Shown here: positions 1 through 5,543 of the stretch, piece by piece
Layout of the letters: every line of letters begins with the position of its first letter
Numbering within the stretch: position 1 is the first letter of the stretch
Assembly (NCBI GenBank): GCA_902481695.1
Contig: CABSXY010000128.1
Span: 1 to 5,543 of the forward strand
Length of the DNA stretch: 5,543 bases
Direction of reading: 5' to 3'
Origin: an uncultured Haemophilus sp.
Lineage (GTDB): Bacteria; Pseudomonadota; Gammaproteobacteria; Enterobacterales; Pasteurellaceae
Position numbers and translations under genes: made by a program
The notes under the pieces: generated by a model
Databases searched by the model: none
Seen by the model: only the letters and a program-made list of their open reading frames with translations
What the model was told of the DNA's origin: nothing

Positions 1-1381
1 TGGTGGCAAAGAAAACATCGCCACAGCAGCACATTGTGCAACGCGTTTACGTATTGTGCTAAACGATGAAAGCAAAGTGGACAAAGAAGGTATTGATAAC
101 ATTGAAGGCGTGAAAGGGCAGTTTGCTGTCGCCGGTCAATATCAAATTATCTTTGGTTCAGGCACAGTGAATAAAGTCCATGCTGAACTCACCAAATTGC
201 TTGGTATCGGCGATGTGAGCAAAGCTGAAGTGGCTGAAGCGGCATCAGGCAATCAAAACTTATTGCAACGTTTGGTGAAAGGGTTAGCGGATATTTTCGT
301 GCCAATCATCCCGGCAATCGTCGCAGGCGGTTTGTTAATGGGTATTCACTCAATGCTTACAGCGAAAGGTTTCTTCGTCGATGAATTAAGCGTGATTGAT
401 ATGCACCCAGGTCTTGCGGATTTGATGGATTTTATTAACACCATCGCGAATGCACCGTTTGTGTTCTTACCAGTATTACTTGGTTTCTCTGCGACCCGTA
501 AATTTGGCGGTAACCCATTCTTAGGGGCTGCTCTTGGGATGTTATTAGTTCACCCTGCATTAGCAGATGGTTGGAACTACGCATTAACCCTTGCTCAAGG
601 CAAAATCCAATACTGGAATGTATTCGGTCTTGAAATTGAAAAAGTCGGCTATCAAGGTACCGTTATCCCAACATTAGTTTCTGCTTGGGTATTAGCAACC
701 TTAGAAAAAACCTTCCGTAAGTTTGTACCTTCTTACTTAGATAACCTTATTACCCCATTATTCTCGCTCTTTATTGCGGGCTTTTTAGCATTTACTGTAA
801 TTGGTCCAATCGGTCGTGAAGCGGGGTCATTAATTGCATCAGGCTTAACTTGGTTATATGACACCTTAGGCTTCGTGGGTGGCGCAATCTTCGGGGCATT
901 CTACGCACCAATCGTGATCACGGGCATGCACCAAACCTTCATTGCGGTTGAAACGCAATTATTGGCTGAAATGGCAAATACAGGCGGTACATTCATTTTC
1001 CCAATCGCCGCAATGTCAAACATCGCACAAGGTGCAGCCTGTTTAGGTGTGGCTGTCGCATTAAAAGATCCAAAAGTACGCGGTTTAGCGGTACCATCTG
1101 GTATTTCTGCATTATTAGGGATTACTGAACCGGCAATGTTCGGGGTGAACTTACGCTATCGTCAGGCTTTCTTTGCGGCGATGATTGGTTCAGGCCTAGC
1201 GAGTGCCTTTATCGCGTTCTTTAATGTAAAAGCCATTGCATTAGGGGCAGCAGGTTTCTTAGGTATCCCATCGATCAAACCGGATAGCCTTGCGATGTAT
1301 AGCATCGGTATGGTGATTTCATTTGTGGTGGCATTCACGCTTTCAGTCGTTTTCGTGAAACGCGCACAAGCAAAAGCATAA
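1..1381 (+). CDS. scrA: PTS sucrose-type permease, EIIBC component (5'-truncated by window edge)
   Basis: Membrane permease of the PTS glucose superfamily that imports sucrose and phosphorylates it to sucrose-6-phosphate. The frame is open from base 2, so the GTG at 56 is an internal codon; 459 residues are visible and about 14 are lost when compared with ScrA as I recall it. The EIIB domain comes first: GGKENIATAAHCATRLR carries the phosphorylated cysteine (codon 35-37), followed by EGVKGQF and AGQYQIIFGSG. The EIIC domain starts near visible residue 95 (DIFVPIIPAIVAGGLLMG) and includes FGGNPFLGAALGM, KVGYQGTV, ITGMHQTF, SNIAQGA and the conserved GITEPAMFGVNLRYR near residues 372-386. There is no EIIA domain, so a separate glucose-type EIIA (Crr) would supply the phosphate. 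From memory, the sequence follows Vibrio ScrA much more closely than TreB; trehalose specificity is the main alternative. Upstream genes, expected to include scrB or scrR, lie outside the window. Confidence 0.9.
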   Translation, partial: GGKENIATAAHCATRLRIVLNDESKVDKEGIDNIEGVKGQFAVAGQYQIIFGSGTVNKVHAELTKLLGIGDVSKAEVAEAASGNQNLLQRLVKGLADIFVPIIPAIVAGGLLMGIHSMLTAKGFFVDELSVIDMHPGLADLMDFINTIANAPFVFLPVLLGFSATRKFGGNPFLGAALGMLLVHPALADGWNYALTLAQGKIQYWNVFGLEIEKVGYQGTVIPTLVSAWVLATLEKTFRKFVPSYLDNLITPLFSLFIAGFLAFTVIGPIGREAGSLIASGLTWLYDTLGFVGGAIFGAFYAPIVITGMHQTFIAVETQLLAEMANTGGTFIFPIAAMSNIAQGAACLGVAVALKDPKVRGLAVPSGISALLGITEPAMFGVNLRYRQAFFAAMIGSGLASAFIAFFNVKAIALGAAGFLGIPSIKPDSLAMYSIGMVISFVVAFTLSVVFVKRAQAKA

Positions 1382-1395
1382 TTGAAATAAAAAAG

Positions 1396-1425
1396 AAAAA
1401 GCACGAGTTTAAGCTCGTGCTTTTT
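1396..1425. terminator. Bidirectional intrinsic terminator between scrA and the lipoprotein gene
   Basis: A 7-bp GC-rich stem, GCACGAG (1401-1407) with CTCGTGC (1414-1420), closes a 6-nt loop. It is preceded by AAAAA (1396-1400) and followed by TTTTTT (1421-1426), so the stem can extend by A-U pairs and each strand reads as hairpin plus U-tract. It starts 14 bases after the scrA stop and lies 45 bases beyond the stop of the convergent lipoprotein gene, the position expected for one terminator shared by two converging genes. Confidence 0.9.
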
Positions 1426-1451
1426 TGTTTCGAAAAACGCGTCTAAAAATG

Positions 1452-1460
1452 GCCGCACTT
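1452..1460 (-). other. Near-consensus DNA uptake signal sequence (one mismatch)
   Basis: The minus strand reads AAGTGCGGC, differing from the Haemophilus uptake core AAGTGCGGT only at the last base. It is followed on the same strand by CATTTTTAG, which matches the A/T-rich extension usual for these sites. It sits between the shared terminator and the 3' end of the lipoprotein gene, a common place for uptake sequences. Its use by the competence machinery is inferred. Confidence 0.55.
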
Positions 1461-1470
1461 TCAGTGAGAA

Positions 1471-1938
1471 TTAGCCTTCTCGACAGTTTAACCAAGTGCT
1501 TTTCATGCCTTGATTATTCTTATAGTACACAGAATTATTTTCACGAGCGATTAAATCAACATAACTGCCATCAATCGGCTCATAAGAGCGATAAATCACT
1601 TCAAAGCGGTTTCCGAGAGCATTTAAGGTGCGATTTTCCACATGATCAAACGGCACGGCTTTTCCACCGTCTAATTGGAAATAAATACCAAAGTTATCTT
1701 TCATGCGACTTTCTCTTGAAAGCGGGAAGTAAGTGGTTAAATAAGAATTTGAACCCGTTTCTGAATTACGGCAAGAATAGTAATAACGTTTGTAATCTTT
1801 CGGATTGTTTAATTCCGCTTGGCTAATGTTATTTTTAAGGTATCGTGTTTTAACGGTTTTCTTTGGTTGTTGTGTTGTGGTACAAGCAAACAACCCTACG
1901 AATGCAGCCGTGAGTAATGCTATTTTGAATTTATTCAT
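1471..1938 (-). CDS. Small putative outer-membrane lipoprotein, function unknown
   Basis: 155 residues. The N-terminus is a lipoprotein signal peptide: MNKFK, a hydrophobic core, then the lipobox LFAC with lipidation predicted at Cys19. Thr at position +2 is not an Asp retention signal, so outer-membrane sorting is expected. After a short linker rich in Thr, Gln and Lys (20-31), the mature domain is polar and rich in aromatics, with YYYSC near the start and WLNC at the end. Its only other cysteines, Cys56 and Cys152, could form a disulfide joining the two ends of a small beta-rich domain. The ATG at 1936-1938 is supported by GGAA (1947-1950, minus) at 8-nt spacing and by the position of the signal peptide. 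It converges on scrA and has its own candidate promoter. I do not recognise the family; the layout loosely recalls small periplasmic domains such as lysozyme-inhibitor lipoproteins, but the key motifs of those are not evident. Confidence 0.85.
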   Translation of the reverse strand: MNKFKIALLTAAFVGLFACTTTQQPKKTVKTRYLKNNISQAELNNPKDYKRYYYSCRNSETGSNSYLTTYFPLSRESRMKDNFGIYFQLDGGKAVPFDHVENRTLNALGNRFEVIYRSYEPIDGSYVDLIARENNSVYYKNNQGMKSTWLNCREG

Positions 1939-1977
1939 TGATAAAGTTCCGAGAGTAGAGTGAATGAGAAAGGGAGT

Positions 1978-2005
1978 ATGATAGCGGAAATTGGGGATAG
2001 TGCAA
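1978..2005 (-). promoter_or_regulatory. Candidate sigma-70 promoter of the lipoprotein gene
   Basis: On the minus strand TTGCAC (2000-2005) is followed after 16 bases by TATCAT (1978-1983), a 5-of-6 match to the -10 consensus; the -35 keeps only the TTG. Transcription would begin near 1971, leaving a leader of about 33 bases before the ATG at 1938. This suggests the lipoprotein gene can be expressed independently of the upstream membrane-protein gene. Confidence 0.5.
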
Positions 2006-2018
2006 GGGATAGAGTTGC

Positions 2019-2073
2019 CTATCTTGATAGTATATTAGTTCTTATCTAAATTTATATAAAAAGTCTATCTTGA
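2019..2073. repeat. Direct repeat CTATCTTGA, two copies
   Basis: CTATCTTGA occurs at 2019-2027 and again at 2065-2073, with starts 46 bases apart, in the gap between the membrane-protein gene and the lipoprotein promoter. The first copy is also part of a small palindrome, CTATC-TT-GATAG (2019-2030). The second overlaps the stop codon of the membrane-protein gene. Two such words so close could be protein-binding sites, but the sequence is AT-rich and chance is possible. Confidence 0.35.
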
Positions 2074-2559
2074 CCATAGGTCAATTATTTTTAGAGATGT
2101 TTTATATATTGAATATAAAGGAAGTAATGCAATGATGAAAAATATAATGAGTTGGGTATATACCATGTTTTCAGTCAAAGTATTACAAATTATTGAGCAA
2201 GAAAACTCAGGGGAGTTCACCAAAAAATTAAGGAAGTCTGCAACCTTATCTCCTAGTATTTCAATAAATTTAATTATTGATGAGTTATTAGAAGCTCTTA
2301 AAATAAAAAATGAACTACCAATAAATAAAATTAGAGGTAGAGGAATATATTTAAGCATAGTATCTAATAAGTTATTTGTTTTTTGTTTAATTATGATTGC
2401 AGAGAAAATAATTGCAAAAATTAATATAATAGAAAAGAAAATAATTCCTATCTTTCCAGTAAAACAGTAAAGTATGAAAGGAGATATTAAAGCGATAGCA
2501 ATATACATTAATGTTTGTAATACTTTAACGATGAGAAGAAGTTTTTTCCAGTTTTTCAT
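2065..2559 (-). CDS. Unrecognised small four-helix membrane protein in an AT-rich segment
   Basis: 164 residues from the ATG at 2557-2559 (start MKNWKK). An in-frame ATG at 2602-2604 would add 15 residues, but that leader is polar, encoded by a hairpin, and overlaps the candidate -10. Neither start has a convincing Shine-Dalgarno. Predicted membrane helices are near residues 15-33, 37-57, 71-88 and 135-152. Lysine-rich segments at the N-terminus, between helices 2 and 3 (KQK...K) and at the C-terminus suggest both ends are cytoplasmic. A 46-residue stretch between helices 3 and 4 holds Cys121 and Cys125 and may be periplasmic. No catalytic motif or known family is apparent. GC is about 24%, far below scrA and metH, and ATA codons are common, consistent with acquisition from elsewhere. 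It lies 82 bases after metH on the same strand; no partner gene suggests a role. A shorter ORF on the opposite strand is treated as a shadow. Confidence 0.65.
   Translation of the reverse strand: MKNWKKLLLIVKVLQTLMYIAIALISPFILYCFTGKIGIIFFSIILIFAIIFSAIIIKQKTNNLLDTMLKYIPLPLILFIGSSFFILRASNNSSIIKFIEILGDKVADFLNFLVNSPEFSCSIICNTLTENMVYTQLIIFFIIALLPLYSIYKTSLKIIDLWSR
2070..2084. promoter_or_regulatory. TTGACC-ATA-GGTCAA palindrome, possible operator or weak terminator
   Basis: A perfect 6-bp inverted repeat with a 3-base centre lies over the last codons of the membrane-protein gene. On the minus strand the hairpin is followed after about 7 bases by TTTTT (2058-2062), so it might act as a weak terminator for that gene, although the U-tract is displaced. 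It also has the form of a transcription-factor operator. Nine bases of it, TTGACCATA, recur in inverted orientation at 2620-2628. Confidence 0.4.
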
Positions 2560-2575
2560 ATTAATTAGTATATTT

Positions 2576-2603
2576 TGTATAGCAGGATGGTTCCTGCTAT
2601 ACA
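2576..2603. repeat. Perfect 12-bp hairpin between metH and the membrane-protein gene
   Basis: TGTATAGCAGGA (2576-2587) is exactly complementary to TCCTGCTATACA (2592-2603) around a 4-base centre. On the minus strand it lies 38 bases after the metH stop and 16 bases before the ATG at 2559. It has no proper U-tract in either direction: AAAATATAC follows on the minus strand and TTATTTAG on the plus. It is therefore not a standard intrinsic terminator. It could stabilise the metH mRNA 3' end, control translation of the next gene, or bind a dimeric regulator. Confidence 0.75.
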
Positions 2604-2628
2604 TTATTTAGTAATAAAGTATGGTCAA
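2601..2628 (-). promoter_or_regulatory. Weak candidate promoter for the membrane-protein gene
   Basis: On the minus strand TTGACC (2623-2628, 5 of 6 to the -35 consensus) is followed after 16 bases by TAATGT (2601-2606), which keeps only the first, second and last bases of TATAAT. Transcription would start near 2594, inside the hairpin, so a message from here would lack half the stem while read-through from metH would carry all of it. The weak -10 and AT-rich background keep confidence low. Confidence 0.3.
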
Positions 2629-2641
2629 TTTCTGATAAATC

Positions 2642-5543
2642 TTACTTCATCGCCACACCCAACCATTTCAACATCTCTCTCTCATCCCAACCTTTACGTT
2701 TGGCATAATCTTGAGCTTGGTCTTCATCAATGCGACCTAAGGTGAAATAGTTACTTGCAGGGTGGGTGAAGTACCAACCACAGACAGAAGCTGCCGGCCA
2801 CATGGCGTAGCTTTCGGTGAGTTTCATGCCGATGCGTTGTTCCACTTCTAATAAATCCCAAATCAAGGCTTTTTCGGTATGTTCAGGGCAGCTTGGATAA
2901 CCCGGTGCAGGGCGGATACCGACATAGTTTTCATTGATTAAACCTTGATTGTCGAATTCTTCTTGCGTGTAACCCCAAATGCGGGTACGGAGCTCAAAGT
3001 GCAAGTATTCTGCCATAGCCTCTGCTAAGCGGTCGCCTACAGCTTGTAGCAAGATAGCGTTGTAGTCATCGCCTGCCGCTTTATAGCCTTCCACTAACTC
3101 CATTTCTTCAATTCCCGCACAGACGGCAAACATGCCCATCCAGTCTTTTTTGCCGCTTTCGCGATCGGCAATAAAGTCGCTTAAGGCAAAGTTAAATGGG
3201 CTTTTGCTGTTTTTGCCACGTTCGGTTTGTTGGCGTAAGCCGTAAGCGGTGCCAATTTGTTGTGTGCGTTCTTCATCAGCGAAAAGCACCACATCATCGC
3301 CCACACGTTCGGCAGGGAAAATACCTAAAATACCACTTGGGTTGAGCTTGTGGTTTTGCTCTAATTCATCTAAGACCACTTGCGCATCGTTCCACACTTT
3401 GCGTGCTTCTTCGCCGCCTTCCGGATAATCAAAGGCATCAGGATAGCTACCCATTAACCCCCAAATTCGGAAGAATGGCGACCAGTCGATAAATTTACGT
3501 AATGTGGCAATCGGTACGTTTTTAAATTCCACAATACCGGTTTGGTTTGGTTTTGGTGGCACGTAATCGGCCCATTCACCGCTAAAGCCATCAAAGCGAT
3601 TTGCGCGAGCTTCTTCAATGCTGAGCTGTTTACGCAGTGGTTTACGGTTAGAGAAAGATTGCTGAATCTTCTCATAATCCTTTTTAAACTGTTCCCATAA
3701 TTCTGCACGGCTTTCAGGATTCATTAATGTCGCACACACCGTCACCGCACGGGAGGCATTAGAGGTATAAAATACGCCGTGTTCTTTATATTTTGGATAA
3801 AGTTTAATCGCCGTATGTTCTTTAGAGGTGGTTGCACCGCCAATCATCACAGGCAGATTTAAACCTAAACGAGTCATTTCACCTAAGAAGTATTCCATCT
3901 CATCTAAAGAAGGAGTAATCAAACCACTTAATGCGATGATGTCCGCTTTTTCATCAATAGCGGTTTGAATGATTTTGTCCGCTGGCACCATGACGCCCAA
4001 GTCAATCACTTCAAAGTTATTACATTGCATTACTACGCTTACGATATTTTTACCGATATCGTGCACGTCGCCTTTTACAGTCGCAATCACCACTTTACCG
4101 TTGCTTGAGCCTTTTTGTTTGGTGGCGTTGATAAACGGCTCTAAATACGCCACGGATTGTTTCATTACGCGTGCAGATTTCACCACTTGCGGCAGGAACA
4201 TTTTACCGTCACCGAATAAATCGCCGACTACGTCCATGCCCGCCATCAACGGGCCTTCAATCACATCTAATGGACTTGGCAATGTTTGGCGAGCTTCTTC
4301 AGTATCTTCCACAATATAAGTGGTAATCCCTTTCACCAGCGCGTGTTTTAAACGTTCTTCAACCGGCCAAGTGCGCCATTCAGCCACAGAATCGACCGCA
4401 CTTTCATCGTTGCCTTGGTTACGATATTTTTCTGCAATATCGAGTAGTTTTTCGGTGGCATCTGGGCGGCGGTTTAATACCGCATCTTCCACAATTTCAC
4501 GTAATTCAGGATCGAGATCGTCATAAATTGCGAGCTGCCCCGCATTCACAATCCCCATATCCATGCCTTGTTTGATGGCGTGATAGAGGAAGACAGCGTG
4601 AATGGCTTCACGCATCACGTTGTTACCACGGAATGAGAAAGACACATTCGACACCCCGCCCGAGATTTTCGCGTGCGGTAGGGCACGTTTAATACGACCT
4701 GTGGCATTGATAAAATCCACACCGTAGTTGTTGTGCTCTTCAATCCCTGTACCGATGGCAAAAATATTCGGGTCGAAAATAATGTCTTCTGGTGGAAAGC
4801 CTACGTGGTTCACCAAAATGTTATAGGCACGGGTACAGATTTCCACTTTGCGATCTTCAGTATCCGCTTGACCCACTTCGTCAAATGCCATGACCACCAC
4901 AGCTGCACCGTATTTACGCACCAGTTTAGCGTGTTCGATAAAAATTTCTTCGCCTTCTTTCAACGAGATGGAGTTCACAATCGGTTTACCTTGTACCGAC
5001 TGCAAGCCCGCCTCAATCACTTCCCATTTGGAGGAGTCGATCATCACAGGCACTTTGGCAGCATCCGGTTCCGTCGCCATAATATTAAGGAAACGGGTCA
5101 TGCATTTTTTGCTGTCTAGCAAAGCTTCATCCATATTGATGTCGATCACTTGCGCCCCGTTTTCCACTTGGTCGATGGCAATTTCAATGGCTTCGGCAAA
5201 TTTGTCTTCTTTAATTAAGCGTTTGAATTTCGCTGAACCTGTCACGTTATTACGTTCACCCACGTTCACGAATAGGCTTTCATCATCAATATTGAGTGGC
5301 TCTAAGCCCGATAAACGCATCGCAGTTTTAATTTCAGGCAATTTACGCGGTGCAATACCTTGCATTGCATCGGCAAAGGCTTTGATATGCTCTGGCGTTG
5401 TACCACAACAACCACCGACAATGTTCACAAAGCCACTTTCAGCCCATTCTTTAAGGTGTGCGGCCATCTCTTCTGCACCTAAATCATAGCCACCAAAGGC
5501 ATTTGGTAAGCCTGCATTTGGGTGAACAGACACATAGGTTTCG
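2642..5543 (-). CDS. metH: B12-dependent methionine synthase MetH (N-terminus cut by window edge)
   Basis: Cytoplasmic enzyme that moves a methyl group from 5-methyltetrahydrofolate to homocysteine through methylcobalamin, giving methionine and tetrahydrofolate. The frame stays open to the window edge, so the GTG at 5531-5533 is internal. 966 residues are visible; about 265 are missing compared with the 1227-residue E. coli enzyme. Numbered from that GTG, the end of the homocysteine domain shows HPNAGLPN and VGGCCGTTP (Cys42, Cys43: two zinc ligands; the third lies outside). The pterin domain follows at about 85-350 (FVNVGERNNVTGSAKF, IDINMDEALLD, DPNIFAIGTGIEEHNNY). The cobalamin cap and Rossmann domains span about 380-610, with DVHDIGKN holding the lower-ligand His491 and SGLITPSLDEM holding the matching serines. 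The C-terminal activation domain has FIDWSPFF and RPAPGYPSCPEH (SAM-binding Arg874), ending at TAA 2642-2644. All visible key residues are intact. No clear terminator follows. Any cobalamin riboswitch or start would be beyond the right edge. Confidence 0.98.
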   Translation of the reverse strand, partial: ETYVSVHPNAGLPNAFGGYDLGAEEMAAHLKEWAESGFVNIVGGCCGTTPEHIKAFADAMQGIAPRKLPEIKTAMRLSGLEPLNIDDESLFVNVGERNNVTGSAKFKRLIKEDKFAEAIEIAIDQVENGAQVIDINMDEALLDSKKCMTRFLNIMATEPDAAKVPVMIDSSKWEVIEAGLQSVQGKPIVNSISLKEGEEIFIEHAKLVRKYGAAVVVMAFDEVGQADTEDRKVEICTRAYNILVNHVGFPPEDIIFDPNIFAIGTGIEEHNNYGVDFINATGRIKRALPHAKISGGVSNVSFSFRGNNVMREAIHAVFLYHAIKQGMDMGIVNAGQLAIYDDLDPELREIVEDAVLNRRPDATEKLLDIAEKYRNQGNDESAVDSVAEWRTWPVEERLKHALVKGITTYIVEDTEEARQTLPSPLDVIEGPLMAGMDVVGDLFGDGKMFLPQVVKSARVMKQSVAYLEPFINATKQKGSSNGKVVIATVKGDVHDIGKNIVSVVMQCNNFEVIDLGVMVPADKIIQTAIDEKADIIALSGLITPSLDEMEYFLGEMTRLGLNLPVMIGGATTSKEHTAIKLYPKYKEHGVFYTSNASRAVTVCATLMNPESRAELWEQFKKDYEKIQQSFSNRKPLRKQLSIEEARANRFDGFSGEWADYVPPKPNQTGIVEFKNVPIATLRKFIDWSPFFRIWGLMGSYPDAFDYPEGGEEARKVWNDAQVVLDELEQNHKLNPSGILGIFPAERVGDDVVLFADEERTQQIGTAYGLRQQTERGKNSKSPFNFALSDFIADRESGKKDWMGMFAVCAGIEEMELVEGYKAAGDDYNAILLQAVGDRLAEAMAEYLHFELRTRIWGYTQEEFDNQGLINENYVGIRPAPGYPSCPEHTEKALIWDLLEVEQRIGMKLTESYAMWPAASVCGWYFTHPASNYFTLGRIDEDQAQDYAKRKGWDEREMLKWLGVAMK
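4395..4403 (-). other. DNA uptake signal sequence, perfect Haemophilus-type core
   Basis: The minus strand carries AAGTGCGGT exactly, the 9-base uptake core of the Haemophilus influenzae type. It lies inside metH, in the variable linker before the cobalamin domain, where it encodes part of Glu-Ser-Ala-Val. This linker tolerates sequence change, which fits an uptake word being kept there. It is the best taxonomic marker in the window. Confidence 0.8.

Noticed and set aside
1..1381. Trehalose permease TreB as the identity of the PTS gene
   Set aside because: Shared motifs such as MHQT and SNIAQG exist, but the EIIB region and the first helices match remembered Vibrio-type ScrA closely (VKGQF, AGQYQIIFGSG, DIFVPIIPAIVAGGLLMG).
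1162..1458. Minus-strand ORF over the 3' end of scrA
   Set aside because: It is antisense to clearly conserved EIIC sequence and runs through the terminator; no independent gene signals.
1425..1826. Plus-strand ORF opposite the lipoprotein gene
   Set aside because: The opposite strand has a signal peptide, lipobox, ribosome-binding site and promoter; this frame has no domain and begins in the terminator region.
2132..2470. 112-residue plus-strand ORF as a real gene
   Set aside because: It lies wholly within the longer minus-strand frame that encodes regular membrane helices; Lys/Ile-rich antisense frames are expected opposite such AT-rich genes. Its good ribosome-binding site is recorded as a finding, but I do not annotate it.
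2576..2603. Intrinsic terminator of metH
   Set aside because: The stem is strong, but what follows on the minus strand is AAAATATAC rather than a U-run, so it does not meet the usual criteria.
2065..2640. Insertion sequence or mobile element in the AT-rich segment
   Set aside because: No transposase or integrase frame, the inverted repeats are only nine bases, and no flanking target duplication was found.
3454..5489. Several ORFs of 68 to 199 residues overlapping metH in other frames
   Set aside because: MetH is conserved without interruption along its whole visible length; these are shadows of it.

Overview
The window looks like chromosomal DNA of a Pasteurellaceae bacterium of the Haemophilus/Aggregatibacter/Pasteurella multocida group. 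Three things point there: one perfect copy of the Haemophilus-type DNA uptake word AAGTGCGGT (4395-4403, minus strand) and one single-mismatch copy (1452-1460), proteins of clear gammaproteobacterial type, and moderate GC in the core genes (roughly 45% in the rows counted by eye). A sucrose-type PTS permease beside B12-dependent metH would suit a sucrose-fermenting species such as H. parainfluenzae; the species is inference.

Layout. (1) 1-1381, plus strand: 3' part of a sucrose-type PTS EIIBC gene (scrA), cut by the left edge but still holding the EIIB phosphocysteine and the whole EIIC domain. (2) 1396-1425: a strong hairpin with A and T tracts on either side, able to terminate both scrA and the convergent gene. 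(3) 1471-1938, minus: a 155-residue lipoprotein of unknown function with its own likely promoter at 1978-2005. (4) 2065-2559, minus: a strikingly AT-rich segment (about 24% GC over 2101-2580) encoding an unrecognised small protein with four predicted membrane helices, bordered by palindromes and short repeats. (5) 2642-5543, minus: most of metH, B12-dependent methionine synthase, cut by the right edge and lacking about 260 N-terminal residues.

How they relate. scrA takes up and phosphorylates sucrose; metH makes methionine from homocysteine and regenerates tetrahydrofolate. No functional link between them is visible. The three minus-strand genes are in tandem (metH, membrane protein, lipoprotein), but the gaps contain candidate promoters and hairpins, so they are not obviously one operon. 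The part least explained by known biology is 2019-2628: a low-GC orphan membrane-protein gene with a 12-bp perfect hairpin just upstream, a TTGACC/GGTCAA palindrome over its 3' end, and a matching half-site on the metH side. I see no CRISPR array, tRNA, rRNA, transposase or recognisable defence system.
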